Made by a program: the position numbers and the translations under genes. A DNA stretch of 64,000 nt from contig NZ_AFWE01000218.1 of the NCBI RefSeq assembly GCF_000222585.1, positions 1 through 64,000 of the forward strand. The letters are read 5' to 3'. Under the pieces are notes generated by a model. That model was given only the letters and a program-made list of their open reading frames with translations. It did no database searches and was not told the DNA's origin. This DNA comes from Vibrio scophthalmi LMG 19158. Its GTDB lineage: Bacteria > Pseudomonadota > Gammaproteobacteria > Enterobacterales > Vibrionaceae. Below, one piece after another: positions 8,746 through 18,998 of this stretch. Positions within the stretch are counted from its first letter, which is position 1. Each line of letters begins with the position of its first letter.

Positions 8746-9372
8746 ATGTGGTTTGCTATTGTTTCACTTTGCTTAGTGCATATTTACACGATTAGCCATG
8801 GGCCGCGTTGGCTATTCTACCTTAGCAAGCCTCTCCCTGCGGTATTACTTGCGTTGCTGGTGGTTGGCAGTCCAAGTCACAACAACGACTACAATAATCT
8901 CATTGCTTTAGGGCTATCTTTGTCGGTATTAGGCGATGCACTTCTGATGTCGCCAAAGGATCATTTTCGCGCTGGTTTGTGGTGTTTTTTAACGGTACAG
9001 ATCTGCTACGGATTCGCTTTCTCGCTCATTATTCCGAGTTACACGAATCTGTTGTTGCCTATCTTATTAGCGTTTATTGGCGTGGTGATCTTTCTCTTGT
9101 TGGCGCCAAATATGAAAAAGGTTCGCTGGCATGTAGGCTGTTATATAGCTGCTATTTTGTTTATGGCTTGGAATGCGATTCAAGCGTGGCAAACCTCTCC
9201 AGAACACATCGGTGTGTTAGCGGGTATTGGAGCGATCATTTTTATTATGTCGGATTTGGTTTTAGCCATTGACCGATTTAGAGCAAGTTCCGATTTTTCT
9301 CGCCATGTCGTAATGTTCACTTACTACACCGCACAATCGTTAATTGCCCTATCGGCCATTTGGATGATCTAA
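8746..9372 (+). CDS. YhhN family integral membrane protein
   Basis: 208 residues, very hydrophobic, with about eight predicted membrane segments. The motifs GLSLSVLGDALLM (about 60-72) and IIFIMSDLVLAIDRF (near 165-180) are typical of the YhhN/TMEM86 family, some of whose members are lysoplasmalogenases. The ATG at 8746 follows AAAGGAAAAAT. Standalone gene, convergent with torS. The enzymatic role in this organism is not shown by the sequence. Confidence 0.82.
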   Translation: MWFAIVSLCLVHIYTISHGPRWLFYLSKPLPAVLLALLVVGSPSHNNDYNNLIALGLSLSVLGDALLMSPKDHFRAGLWCFLTVQICYGFAFSLIIPSYTNLLLPILLAFIGVVIFLLLAPNMKKVRWHVGCYIAAILFMAWNAIQAWQTSPEHIGVLAGIGAIIFIMSDLVLAIDRFRASSDFSRHVVMFTYYTAQSLIALSAIWMI

Positions 9373-9437
9373 TCTTGTTACTCTTTACTAATCCGTTATT
9401 GAACAACTAAAAGTTATCACTATTTTGCTGACTATAT

Positions 9438-12323
9438 TTAGGCGACTATCGCTAATAATGCCAACTTGGACTCTTGTAAAACGTCGACCAGTTTAGTTTT
9501 CGAAATTTGGTAGGTCTGCCTCGGGTTGCTGGCACTCTCAATATCGGCACACACTTGGTGGAGAGCCATTAAGCCTAAACTTCCCGCTGAACCTTTCAAT
9601 TTATGCGCCAACTGCTTCACTTGAACGTTGTCATTCGCCTGTTCTGCATCAGTCAGTAAGGCTAATATCTCATCACTGCCATTGAGGAACAATTCCACAA
9701 TGTGCTGCATTTTTTCTTTACCAAGCACGTTGAGATCATCAAGGATCACCGCTTCATTAATGACGCTTAGGTGGTTGGTGCAAGGTTGAGGCAAATTAGC
9801 CTGATCGAGTAACAAAGTCTTTCCTTCCAGATGATTCTGAATAAGTTCACATAACGCTTCTTTATCTAGCGGCTTCGGTAAGTAACCATCAAAACCTGCC
9901 GCAAGATAACTCTCAACTTCTTCGTTATACACATGCGCTGATACGGCAACAAAAGGCGTTAGATCTGCCGCTGGTATTTGGGCATCTTGCTCCATTTGAC
10001 GAAGCTGTTCCAACAGATCGCGGCCATCACAATCAGGTAGGTTAATATCCAACAAGGCAATATCGAACTTGTCTTCGGCAAACAATAGCTTAGCCTCTTC
10101 ACCGGTTTCGGCAATCACGACTTGGTGGCCTAAATTTGTCAGGAATCCTTCTGCAACCAGGCAGTTAACTGGATTATCTTCCACCAACAACACCTTGGCA
10201 CTCAGAACGCATTGATTCTGACTCTCCTTCTTCGCGACTTCTTGCCCCAATTCAAGTGGAACGGTAAACCAGAATCGGCTCCCCTGACCGACCTCGGATT
10301 CCACGTTTAGCGTACCGCCCATCGCCTCTACGATACGCTTACTGATCGCTAAACCAAGTCCAGTACCACCTTTAACACCTAACCCACCCGACGCTTGTGT
10401 AAAGGCATCAAACAGTGTTTCCATTTCTTGTGGCGAAATACCAATACCCGAATCTGATACTTCGAACATCACCTGATTTTCATCTTCTAATGAAACGTAG
10501 ATATCAACATGTCCATCATCAGTAAACTTGATGGCGTTACCAACTAGGTTAGTCAGTACTTGGCTAATACGCGTAACATCGCCATACCAAAATGGCGCGA
10601 TATCACTTTCGATGATGGTGTTCAGTTCAAGGTGTTTCTCTTTCGCTCGGCCGGTTAACAGTTGATGAACATCTTCAACCATATAGTGAAGATTGAAATC
10701 AACCGGGCGAATTTCTAAGTGACCCGCTTCAATTTTCGAGTAATCAAGCACATCGTTGAGGATCGCAAGCAAGGTTTTGCCACTGCGGTTAATGATGTCA
10801 ACATAGTAAGTCTGTTGAGCATTTAGCCCGGCATCTTTAAGTAGACGAGCCGTACCTAACACACCATTCATTGGCGTACGAATTTCATGGCTCATGGTCG
10901 CAAGGAATGCAGACTTTGCACGGCTCGCCTGCTCTGCTTCTTGGCGAGCTAATGTATGGTTAACCACTTCAAGGTTAAGACGCTTGTTCGCTTCTTGTAA
11001 CTGATGTGTACGCTCAGTGACCAACTCCTCTAATTGCCCTTTATGTTCTTCAAGCTCGCGCTTAGCGGTGCGTTCACTCTCCGCCACCACTTTCAGTGCA
11101 TGTGCGGTATTTCGCGCAGTGATGATCGCTTGTCCCATATGCGCCAATTCATCGTTACCTTTTACCGTAATATCGACCTTCAATTGACCTTGAGCAATCG
11201 ATAGCAACGCAGAAGAATACTCCGCTAATCGCTTTAATACCGACACGTAAACCACTTTCCATACGATGAGTACCACGATTATCATCCCTAACACGGTTAT
11301 GATAGTAAGGGTCAATTGGGCAAAATTAAGGGTGGTTTTTAACTCGTCTACCGCTTCCGTTGTCGCTTGGTTGGAATCATCCACCAACTTATTAACGGTC
11401 GTATTCAGTGCTGTGAATTGATTGAGCGTATCGAGCATCAACTGATGTGATTCTTGTTCGTTATCGTGACGTTGTAACACAACGTCAAATACGACACCAC
11501 GCTTATCAAGTTGGGTGAGAAGTTCAGACATTTGTACTGAGCGTGTCGGATCTTCCACTGCCGTTACGCGGCGCTTCATGATTGACAAGTTATTATTGAA
11601 CTGCTCGCGAATACTGCTTAATCGCTTAGTATCGTTAATCGTGCGAATTTCTTCGATTTGATTTAGCATTTGGAACGCTAATAGGTGCAGTTCATGCAAG
11701 CGCTCAGAGAGATCCAAATCAACTTCGACTAGAGCATCGAGTGCTTGGTAGGCTTTCTCTGTTTGCTTTTTTGCCAGCAAATCATAAATGTGCGTGACGT
11801 TCGCCACCGCAATAGTGCTGGTATTTGCGACTTGCGTGCGAGTAAGTTGCTCCAATTCTTGGGCAAGAGTACGCATATCTTCCGTGCGTACAATTAAATC
11901 GTGCTCAAGAAACAGCTTCTTCTCGACGACGATGCCGAGCTTGCCCAACGTGTTGATGATCTGCTGTACATTCGTTTCAAGAGATTTAAGTAACTGAGAA
12001 TCAAAAGAATCTGAGCCTAATTGTTTGATATGAGTCAGTAAGGCTTCCAATTGATCAAACAGCTCCTTACCCGATTGTTTACGTTGCGCTTCGGTTCGCG
12101 CATTGGTTAGGTTTTGCACCGACGAGATAATGCGTGAGCTAAGCTCTGCTACTTGACGAGCCTCTATCATCGAAGGGATCGCGGAATTAACTACATTTCG
12201 TTCGGTTTTCGCCACAAACGAAAAACCAAAAACGCCGATAACGGACGACATAAGAACCAACAGTGCCATCGCCAAAAAAGCAAACAACAACTTACGGCCA
12301 ATGCTGGCTTTAGCAAGTAACAT
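9438..12323 (-). CDS. torS: Hybrid sensor histidine kinase TorS (TMAO sensing)
   Basis: 961 residues. TM1 about 12-36, a long helical periplasmic sensor (about 38-330), TM2 about 335-358, then HAMP and a coiled coil. The HisKA domain has His479 (FLATMSHEIRTPMNG); the ATPase domain has NLVGNAIKF and GTGLGLAIS; the receiver has Asp759 (IALLDINLPDCDG); and the C-terminal phosphotransfer domain has His907 (LAHKLKGSAGS). This His-Asp-His layout, plus the divergent torT neighbour, identifies TorS, which passes phosphate to the regulator TorR when TMAO is bound by TorT. No torR or torCAD/torECAD gene is in the window, so its partners are encoded elsewhere. Confidence 0.9.
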   Translation of the reverse strand: MLLAKASIGRKLLFAFLAMALLVLMSSVIGVFGFSFVAKTERNVVNSAIPSMIEARQVAELSSRIISSVQNLTNARTEAQRKQSGKELFDQLEALLTHIKQLGSDSFDSQLLKSLETNVQQIINTLGKLGIVVEKKLFLEHDLIVRTEDMRTLAQELEQLTRTQVANTSTIAVANVTHIYDLLAKKQTEKAYQALDALVEVDLDLSERLHELHLLAFQMLNQIEEIRTINDTKRLSSIREQFNNNLSIMKRRVTAVEDPTRSVQMSELLTQLDKRGVVFDVVLQRHDNEQESHQLMLDTLNQFTALNTTVNKLVDDSNQATTEAVDELKTTLNFAQLTLTIITVLGMIIVVLIVWKVVYVSVLKRLAEYSSALLSIAQGQLKVDITVKGNDELAHMGQAIITARNTAHALKVVAESERTAKRELEEHKGQLEELVTERTHQLQEANKRLNLEVVNHTLARQEAEQASRAKSAFLATMSHEIRTPMNGVLGTARLLKDAGLNAQQTYYVDIINRSGKTLLAILNDVLDYSKIEAGHLEIRPVDFNLHYMVEDVHQLLTGRAKEKHLELNTIIESDIAPFWYGDVTRISQVLTNLVGNAIKFTDDGHVDIYVSLEDENQVMFEVSDSGIGISPQEMETLFDAFTQASGGLGVKGGTGLGLAISKRIVEAMGGTLNVESEVGQGSRFWFTVPLELGQEVAKKESQNQCVLSAKVLLVEDNPVNCLVAEGFLTNLGHQVVIAETGEEAKLLFAEDKFDIALLDINLPDCDGRDLLEQLRQMEQDAQIPAADLTPFVAVSAHVYNEEVESYLAAGFDGYLPKPLDKEALCELIQNHLEGKTLLLDQANLPQPCTNHLSVINEAVILDDLNVLGKEKMQHIVELFLNGSDEILALLTDAEQANDNVQVKQLAHKLKGSAGSLGLMALHQVCADIESASNPRQTYQISKTKLVDVLQESKLALLAIVA

Positions 12324-12403
12324 GGGAATTCATCACTTCTTAACTCTCTCAGAATGCGCTATATTCTGCAGTGTTTACACTATTTAATCCAACGAAAACC
12401 GTC

Positions 12404-13405
12404 ATGCCATTTGTTTCTGTGCCCAATAGCTTTATCAAAATTTCACTTCTTCTTTCATGCTTATTGTTTAGCGTTCATTCTGTCGCCAAAGAGCCGTTAC
12501 GAATTTGTGCCATTTACCCTCACCTCAAAGATTCCTACTGGTTATCTGTTAACTATGGCATGGTGGACGAAGCACGTAAAAACAACGTTCAACTACGAGT
12601 ACTCGAAGCCGGTGGCTACCCAAACCACGAAAAACAAAAAGAACAGCTTGCGCTGTGTACAAACTGGAATGCCGACGCAATTATTCTAGGTACTGTAGCA
12701 CCTGATATCTACTTCTCTGATCTGAAAAGCTATGTTGGTAATACCCCCATTTTCGCCACTGTGAATAAACTGATTGTCGATAAAGAGACAGAAAGCCTCC
12801 TCAAAGGTGAAGTAGGCGTTGATTGGTACTGGATGGGTTACTACACCGGCGAATACCTCAAGCGTAAACATCCACTAGGCAGTGGCATCACTAATGTCGC
12901 CTTGTTACCTGGACCAAAATCAAGCGGTGGAACGAAACCCGTTATTCACGGTCTACTAGCCGCTATTAAAGACAGCGATGTCCGCATCACGGAAACGTAT
13001 TGGGCTGATAATGATAAAGAGCTACAACGCAATCTAGTGCAAAAGGCGATTGAAGGTGATCAAATCGACTACATCGTGGGTAGCGCTGTGGCAATTGAAG
13101 CGGCAATCAGTGAATTGCGTTCTGCAGGAAAAACTGGACAAATCGGTCTCATCTCCACTTACCTTAGTCATGGCGTGTATCGCGGTTTGCTACGAAATCG
13201 TGTCGAATTTGCCCCAACCGACAAAATGGTTAAGCAAGGACGTCTCTCGATTCAACAGGCGATTCATTACCTGAATGGGATGCAATATGAAAAAATTGAA
13301 GCTCCTATCATAGAAGCTTTGACACCGAATAGTCTCAACCCTAAAGTGATCGCCGAGTCTCTGTCTCCTTCAGAGTATCGCCCTACGTTTTATATCAATA
13401 ATTAG
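12404..13405 (+). CDS. torT: Periplasmic TMAO-binding sensor protein TorT
   Basis: 333 residues from the ATG at 12404. The frame is open from a GTG at 12371, but only the ATG start puts a normal signal peptide at the N-terminus (about residues 1-28, hydrophobic ISLLLSCLLFSVHSVA). The mature part begins LRICAIYPHLKDSYWLSVNYGMVDEA, a type I periplasmic-binding-protein fold typical of TorT. It binds TMAO and activates TorS in the periplasm. It is divergent from torS; the 80-nt gap must hold both promoters, with CTATATTC at 12359-12366 as a possible -10 for torT. The ribosome binding site is weak, so the start is less certain than the identity. Confidence 0.87.
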   Translation: MPFVSVPNSFIKISLLLSCLLFSVHSVAKEPLRICAIYPHLKDSYWLSVNYGMVDEARKNNVQLRVLEAGGYPNHEKQKEQLALCTNWNADAIILGTVAPDIYFSDLKSYVGNTPIFATVNKLIVDKETESLLKGEVGVDWYWMGYYTGEYLKRKHPLGSGITNVALLPGPKSSGGTKPVIHGLLAAIKDSDVRITETYWADNDKELQRNLVQKAIEGDQIDYIVGSAVAIEAAISELRSAGKTGQIGLISTYLSHGVYRGLLRNRVEFAPTDKMVKQGRLSIQQAIHYLNGMQYEKIEAPIIEALTPNSLNPKVIAESLSPSEYRPTFYINN

Positions 13406-13414
13406 GAATATTAG

Positions 13415-13870
13415 ATGCAAAAAACAACGCGTACTATGCCAGCACATAAACATGTCGCGCTGGTCGCTCACGATAACTGCAAGCCAGAGCTGTTGCGTTG
13501 GGTAAAAGAGAACAAAGAGAAACTTCAACGACACTTTCTTTACGCAACGGGCACAACTGGCCATATGCTAAGTAAAGAAACTGGCCTTGCAATTAAGAGC
13601 ATGATCAGTGGCCCGATGGGCGGCGACCAACAGTTAGGTGCGTTGATTTCTGAAGGTAAAATTGATGTGATGATTTTCTTCTGGGATCCCCTCAATGCCG
13701 TTCCACACGATCCAGATGTAAAAGCCCTTCTACGTATCGCGAGTGTATGGAACATTCCGGTTGCCACGAACCGTGCCACCGCTAAATTTCTCTTTAGCTC
13801 AGATCTTATCGAGCAAGAAGTAGACATCGAAATTCCAGATTACGACGCATACATTGCCGAGCGTATTTAA
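13415..13870 (+). CDS. mgsA: Methylglyoxal synthase MgsA
   Basis: 151 residues (E. coli MgsA 152). Converts dihydroxyacetone phosphate to methylglyoxal and phosphate, a relief path when phosphorylated sugars accumulate. Motifs: [11 protein letters not shown] at 12-22, TGTTGHML (phosphate-binding), [13 protein letters not shown] with the catalytic aspartate in GGDQ, and [15 protein letters not shown]. It starts 10 nt after torT and on the same strand, so it may be co-transcribed with torT. It ends before a shared bidirectional terminator. Confidence 0.96.
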   Translation: MQKTTRTMPAHKHVALVAHDNCKPELLRWVKENKEKLQRHFLYATGTTGHMLSKETGLAIKSMISGPMGGDQQLGALISEGKIDVMIFFWDPLNAVPHDPDVKALLRIASVWNIPVATNRATAKFLFSSDLIEQEVDIEIPDYDAYIAERI

Positions 13871-13920
13871 TTCTTGCTATCAATGTTTAACGGCAAGTGC
13901 TGATTTCAGTCTGAGATAAG

Positions 13921-13950
13921 AAAAAACCGAAGCATTGGCTTCGGTTTTTT
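13921..13950. terminator. Bidirectional terminator between mgsA and helicase IV
   Basis: AAAAAACCGAAGC and GCTTCGGTTTTTT form a perfect 13-bp stem around ATTG. There are T-runs on both strands, serving mgsA (+) and the convergent helicase gene (-). Confidence 0.93.
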
Positions 13951-13980
13951 ATACAACGTTTAACACTGACTTAATGCAAA

Positions 13981-16044
13981 CTATGCTTGGTTCACTGGAT
14001 AATCATCGTTAAGTAGCTCTTTGACAAAAGTAGAACCACTGCCTTTATACGCCACCCATACTTTTTTCTTCGCACGGGTTAATGCCACATAAAATAGACG
14101 TCGCTCTTCTGCATAAGCGAAATCATCGTTCGATTGCGTTAACGCACCATTGAGGTGAATCGCTTTCACTCGCGCAGGAAACTGGCCTTCATCGACATTG
14201 ACAATCACTACGTAGTCCGCCTCTTTACCCTTACTACCGTGACAGGTCATGAACTCAATATCGAGTTGATTAAACTGTTTCTGCCAATCGGTAAACAACT
14301 CTGGCTTGTGGTAGTGATTGCGGCCTAAAATTAATACCGTTTGCTTTGTCTTCGCTTTACGATCTAATTGATCGAGTACCTTCTCAACATTCGCCATTGG
14401 CAACAAGGTAACTGCTTTGCCTTTTTGCTCTTTGTGGCTCTTGAGTTCTTTTTCCAACTGGTTAGGGTTTTGCTGAATAAAGGCATTGGCAACGTTACCC
14501 AATTGGTTATTAAAGCGATACGTCGTATCGAGATAGTGTAACGTAGAGTTAGGGAAACGTTCAGCAAAGCCAGTGGTCAAGTCGACATCTGCACCCGCAA
14601 ACTGGTAGATTGACTGCCAATCATCCCCTACGGCAAATAGCACGCAGTCTTGGTGTTTGCTTTGGTTACACAGTGCTTCCACTAATGCCAATCGCTGCGG
14701 CGAAATATCTTGGTATTCATCAATCATGATGTATTTCCAAGGTGAGGTAAATTTACCTTTTTGCACGTAACTGGTTGCACGGCTTATCATGCTGTTAAAA
14801 TCGATTTCATTTTGTTCTTTCAGCATTTCTAGCCACGCTTGATAACATGGCCACACTAGTGCTAACTCGCTGTTAAGCCGTGTATATTCACGATGTTCAA
14901 CCAGCTGTTGCTGGATCTGCTTTTTGCTGCATTCCATCGCCGCTAGTTGGCTCAACTGAGTATCTAACCAAGCGATTAATTTCGGGTTTTCTACATGACT
15001 GCCTAACTCTTCGTCACCGGCAATATAGGCAATTGGCCATTGCGATAGATGTTTTTGCCAGCGTTTGTAGCTAGTGGGGGTCATCCAATGGCGTTTTAAC
15101 CAATCAGTACACCAGGCTTGACGTAAATTGTCATTGGTCGCTACTTGAGAAATCGAAACTTGATCCCCTTCCACATGGCGCAAGATCTGCAAACCAAGCT
15201 GATGGAATGTGTTCACTTTCACCGGCTCAGAACCTGAACCAATCTTACTGCTTAGTCGCTGGCTCATTTCTTGGGCCGCTTCTCGACCAAACGCAAGCAT
15301 TAATATTTCTGAGGCTTGCGCTAAATGGCTTTGCAACAAGTAGGCCACACGTGCGGTAAGCACACTGGTTTTACCTGAGCCAGCGCCGGCTAAGACAAGG
15401 TTATTGTTATCGTTTAGCAATACCGCTTTTTGCTGCGATAGATTGAGAGGTGACGATTCAATTTGCGAGAATAGTACTTTCCAATTGTCCAGTTCATTGA
15501 GCATCCAGTCATGGTTACGCTGTTCAAGCTGTTGCTCGGAATCGGTGATCCATGGGGCTATTTTGCTCATCCGCTTGGGAATACGCAACGCCGCATCTTC
15601 TAGCGACATCGACATGGCACTAAAATCTTGATTTACCGTATCAAGCCATTGTGAAACTTGAGCATGAGTGACAAAGCTTTGCGCACGATGAAATACACTG
15701 ACCTGCTCTTCCCACTGCGGTAAATGTTCCACTAACTGACGACATTGCTCGTTATGCCAATGCTGATAATGATTGATTGCGTAGCGAGCAAATTGGCGGC
15801 ATTTTTCCCACGGCAAACCTTGCACAAGCCAACTTTGTTGACGTTTATCTTGAGGATGTGCGAAGAACTGCAACCCGCCCCAGATTAACCCACGCTTGAG
15901 TTCAACGCGACCGTTCCAGATATTAAAGGGAATGCGCTCTTCACAGCTTTCTGAGCTCAATACGATAAAATCGTTATCGAGGCTAACATGATGATATTCG
16001 TTTTGGATGAAGAACTTTGCAGTCTTGTTTGCAGTTAGCTGCAT
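13981..16044 (-). CDS. helD: DNA helicase IV (UvrD/Rep superfamily 1)
   Basis: 687 residues from the ATG at 16044 (E. coli HelD 684). The frame is open a further 31 codons upstream, but that part has no helicase IV character, whereas MQLTANKTAKFF fits the family N-terminus. Helicase motifs: Walker A LAGAGSGKTSVLTARV, motif II MIDEYQDISPQR, motif III AVGDDWQSIYQFAGAD, motif V TCHGSKGKEAD, motif VI FYVALTRAKKKVW. An ATP-dependent 3'-5' helicase, probably in DNA repair or recombination. Standalone gene, convergent with mgsA. Confidence 0.93.
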   Translation of the reverse strand: MQLTANKTAKFFIQNEYHHVSLDNDFIVLSSESCEERIPFNIWNGRVELKRGLIWGGLQFFAHPQDKRQQSWLVQGLPWEKCRQFARYAINHYQHWHNEQCRQLVEHLPQWEEQVSVFHRAQSFVTHAQVSQWLDTVNQDFSAMSMSLEDAALRIPKRMSKIAPWITDSEQQLEQRNHDWMLNELDNWKVLFSQIESSPLNLSQQKAVLLNDNNNLVLAGAGSGKTSVLTARVAYLLQSHLAQASEILMLAFGREAAQEMSQRLSSKIGSGSEPVKVNTFHQLGLQILRHVEGDQVSISQVATNDNLRQAWCTDWLKRHWMTPTSYKRWQKHLSQWPIAYIAGDEELGSHVENPKLIAWLDTQLSQLAAMECSKKQIQQQLVEHREYTRLNSELALVWPCYQAWLEMLKEQNEIDFNSMISRATSYVQKGKFTSPWKYIMIDEYQDISPQRLALVEALCNQSKHQDCVLFAVGDDWQSIYQFAGADVDLTTGFAERFPNSTLHYLDTTYRFNNQLGNVANAFIQQNPNQLEKELKSHKEQKGKAVTLLPMANVEKVLDQLDRKAKTKQTVLILGRNHYHKPELFTDWQKQFNQLDIEFMTCHGSKGKEADYVVIVNVDEGQFPARVKAIHLNGALTQSNDDFAYAEERRLFYVALTRAKKKVWVAYKGSGSTFVKELLNDDYPVNQA

Positions 16045-16243
16045 TGTAATAAGCCTATGGATTCTGTTGCTTTTATCATATCGTATCCTTGTTCCGATTT
16101 GAAAAAGGAATTGAAAATTCGTTGTCAATAATCGCAACGCTTAATTTATCAACAACTAAACTTATTTCTTTATCTGTATCAGAAGTTTACCATAGAGACT
16201 CTGCTATGATTCGCTCTCAGTTACGGTAAAATTTGGAATTACA

Positions 16244-18424
16244 GTGCATTTTTTGAGTCAACTCCGCCTCTATTGGGCTAATAAGACGTTTAATTACAGT
16301 CTGTTAATACTGACCACCCTGCTAGGTGTTGTCATTCCAACTTGGTATTACCAACTTAACTCGTTGGTCATCCCGTTGATCCTTGGGGTGATCGCTGCTG
16401 CATTAGCCGAAAGTGAGGATAGCTTTACTGGTCGTCTCAAATCTCTCACGATCACTTTTATTTGCTTCGCTGTTGCCTCCGTTTCGATTGAAGTACTTTT
16501 CAAATATCCACCACTGTTCGCCATTGGTCTGTTTGTCTCTACCTTCGGTTTTATTATGCTGGGGGCAATTGGTCCTCGATATGCCAGTATTGCCTTTGGT
16601 TCGTTATTGATCGCTATCTATGCCATGTTAGGGGCTCACGAAAGCACCAACCTTTGGTTTCAGCCATTAATGTTACTCAGTGGTGCCGCTTGGTACTATT
16701 TGATGTCGATGATTTGGCATGCGTTTTGGCCAACCCAACCGGTACAGCAAAGTCTATCCAAAGTTTTTTATGAGCTAGGCAATTATCTCGATGCGAAAAG
16801 TGAACTCTTTCACCCTGTTGCCGACCTTCATCCCCAGCCTTATCGAATTAAAGAGGCAAACCTCAACGCATTGACCGTTACCGCGCTAAATCAATGTAAG
16901 GCCACATTACTGAGTCGCTCCAAGCGTGGCCATATCGATGGTGCCAGTGACCGTTTTCTCAATATCTATTTTATCGCCCAAGATATTCACGAACGTGCTA
17001 GTTCGAGCCATTATCGCTATCAAGAGCTTGCATCGCATTTTGATCGTTCTGACGTACTCTTTCGTTTTAAACACTTATTGCAAGTTCAGGCCAAAGCATG
17101 CCGAGAAATCGCGACGGCAATCCGTTTAGGTAAGGACTTTCAATATACCGACTCCATCTTGGCACTCGATGAATTACAGGCCTCTCTTACCTACTTGCAG
17201 CAGCAGAACAAACCCGAATGGCGTTCGTTACTCTCGCAACTCGGTTATCTGTTTAATAACCTAGCCACGGTCGATAGACAGCTGAGCAACGTTAACAACC
17301 CAGATGTCAGCCGTTTAGAAGAAGGGGTTCTTGACGATACTGATGCACACACGCCAAAGATCATGTGGCAGCGCATTCGTTCTAATCTCAACAAAGATTC
17401 GATGCTGTTTCGTCATGCGATTCGGATGTCGATCGCCTTAACCCTCGGTTATGGCATTATTCAGTTGTTTGATATTGAACGTGGCTACTGGATCTTGCTA
17501 ACCACCCTATTCGTCTGCCAACCTAACTACAGTGCGACAAAACAAAAATTGGTGGCGCGAGTATTAGGCACTCTGGTGGGGTTACTTGTGGGAGCGCCAC
17601 TGCTGGCTATATTCCCGTCCCAAGAGAGCCAATTGGTGTTTATCGTCATTTCTGGTGTGGCATTCTTTGCTTTTCGTATCGCCAATTATGGTTATGCGAC
17701 CGGATTTATTACTCTGTTAGTGTTGTTCTGTTTTAATCAGCTTGGCGAAGGTTATGCTGTCGTGTTACCGCGATTAGCCGATACATTGATTGGCTGCGCG
17801 CTTGCCGTTGCGGCCGTCACCTTCATCTTGCCAGATTGGCAATCGAAGCGTTTACATAAAGTGATGGCTGAAGGTATTCGCTCCAATAAGGATTACCTCG
17901 CACAGATTATTGGCCAGTATCGTATTGGTAAAAATGATAGCCTCGCCTACCGTATCGCACGTCGTAATGCCCACAACCAAGATGCCAATTTAACGTCAGC
18001 GATCAGTGCGATGTTGGTGGAACCGGGTAAATATCTCTCAGCCGTGGATGAAAGTTTCCGTCTGTTAACGCTCAATCATGCCCTACTAAGCTATATTTCG
18101 GCCTTAGGCGCTCATCGAACGCGAATCGACAATGATTGTACTCATCAGCTTGTTTTGCAATCGCACCGTGTGATTCACCATCACCTTGAATCTCTCTACT
18201 GCCAATTAAACGATCAATCTGCAGAATGTACGACGTCAAATATTGATGATCCTGCGCTGGAAGCTCGCCTTGCAGAATGGCGCGATGAAGATGACAGTTC
18301 GGCAAGAATGGTGCTACAGCAGCTCTATTTGATTTATCGCATGCTGCCAGAACTGCACTCACTGGCGAGCAAATTCTCGGTACGAGTTAACCACTCGTCT
18401 GAAACAGAGCAAAGCACTCAGTAA
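16244..18424 (+). CDS. YccS-like FUSC family inner membrane protein
   Basis: 726 residues from a GTG start preceded by TTTGGAATT. Two hydrophobic blocks of about six membrane helices each (about 15-160 and 400-530) are separated by a long cytoplasmic helical region, with a further soluble tail. This duplicated architecture and length match YccS/YhfK (E. coli YccS 717 aa) in the fusaric-acid-resistance-protein-like superfamily. The second block begins MSIALTLGYGIIQLFDIERGYWILLTTLFVCQPNYSATK, a typical FUSC signature. A transport role is inferred for the family; the substrate is unknown. Confidence 0.85.
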   Translation: MHFLSQLRLYWANKTFNYSLLILTTLLGVVIPTWYYQLNSLVIPLILGVIAAALAESEDSFTGRLKSLTITFICFAVASVSIEVLFKYPPLFAIGLFVSTFGFIMLGAIGPRYASIAFGSLLIAIYAMLGAHESTNLWFQPLMLLSGAAWYYLMSMIWHAFWPTQPVQQSLSKVFYELGNYLDAKSELFHPVADLHPQPYRIKEANLNALTVTALNQCKATLLSRSKRGHIDGASDRFLNIYFIAQDIHERASSSHYRYQELASHFDRSDVLFRFKHLLQVQAKACREIATAIRLGKDFQYTDSILALDELQASLTYLQQQNKPEWRSLLSQLGYLFNNLATVDRQLSNVNNPDVSRLEEGVLDDTDAHTPKIMWQRIRSNLNKDSMLFRHAIRMSIALTLGYGIIQLFDIERGYWILLTTLFVCQPNYSATKQKLVARVLGTLVGLLVGAPLLAIFPSQESQLVFIVISGVAFFAFRIANYGYATGFITLLVLFCFNQLGEGYAVVLPRLADTLIGCALAVAAVTFILPDWQSKRLHKVMAEGIRSNKDYLAQIIGQYRIGKNDSLAYRIARRNAHNQDANLTSAISAMLVEPGKYLSAVDESFRLLTLNHALLSYISALGAHRTRIDNDCTHQLVLQSHRVIHHHLESLYCQLNDQSAECTTSNIDDPALEARLAEWRDEDDSSARMVLQQLYLIYRMLPELHSLASKFSVRVNHSSETEQSTQ

Positions 18425-18465
18425 CAAGTGGTCTAGTGCAATAACAGCGCTATTTATCAATGCGT

Positions 18466-18503
18466 CACTGTGGGTAATTCTGAGTTATAGATTACACACA
18501 GTG
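18466..18503. repeat. Imperfect hairpin downstream of the yccS-like gene
   Basis: CACTGTGGGTAAT (18466-18478) and ATTACACACAGTG (18491-18503) are inverted with one mismatch and a 12-nt loop. There is no T-run on either side, so it is not a standard intrinsic terminator. It is the only structure noted in the 273-nt gap 18425-18697. Confidence 0.6.
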
Positions 18504-18697
18504 GCTGCAGAAGTAGCCTAAAACGAATGTCAGTTTCACCGAGTTCTCGCCTTTAGCTGACACAATTCGGACATTATTTCCCCTCAGTTATCTATTCTAA
18601 ATGCCTCTAAGCACGCACTGATGCGACGACCAAAATAAAACGATTACCATAAGGATGTGGCGCGGCTTAGTTTTGCTTTCAAAACAAGGGGATTCTA

Positions 18698-18907
18698 ATG
18701 GCAACTGTCCACAACGCCAGAACAACGACCTATCTTCAGCGCTCATACCATGATTCAAAAAGACTTGAGTTACTCAAAGCGAGCTTGCATCAACTCACGC
18801 CAAGCCAGTTACGGGAGTTACGTGGTGTCATCAATACCAAATTGGATGATAGCGCCCGATTTAAAGTTACTGATGAAGAGCAACGCTTGATCAACAGCCT
18901 GTTTTAA
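18698..18907 (+). CDS. Small hypothetical protein, 69 aa
   Basis: 69 residues, no signal peptide or membrane segment, helix-rich and charged (RLELLKASLHQLTPSQLRELRGVINTKL). The start ATG follows AAGGGGATTCTA, a strong ribosome binding site, which supports it being real. I do not recognise a family with a known function. It lies between the yccS-like gene and glpD, on the same strand as both but with gaps of 273 and 91 nt, so it is probably its own transcription unit. Confidence 0.65.
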   Translation: MATVHNARTTTYLQRSYHDSKRLELLKASLHQLTPSQLRELRGVINTKLDDSARFKVTDEEQRLINSLF

Positions 18908-18959
18908 TGTTGTTTGTTGGTTATTAGACAATTTTCACATTCCGTTATTAGCGGTTGTC

Positions 18960-18965
18960 TATAAT
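18960..18965 (+). promoter_or_regulatory. Candidate -10 box of glpD
   Basis: TATAAT occurs 34 nt before the GTG start of glpD, preceded by TTGTC. No good -35 hexamer lies 16-18 nt upstream, which would fit an activator-dependent promoter; this is inference. Confidence 0.4.
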
Positions 18966-18998
18966 TACCACTATTAGCCCTGATATCAGGAACTTATA

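Noticed and set aside
16045-16137. 31-codon N-terminal extension of helicase IV
   Set aside because: It is not similar to helicase IV proteins and gives an over-long protein; the ATG at 16044 yields family length.
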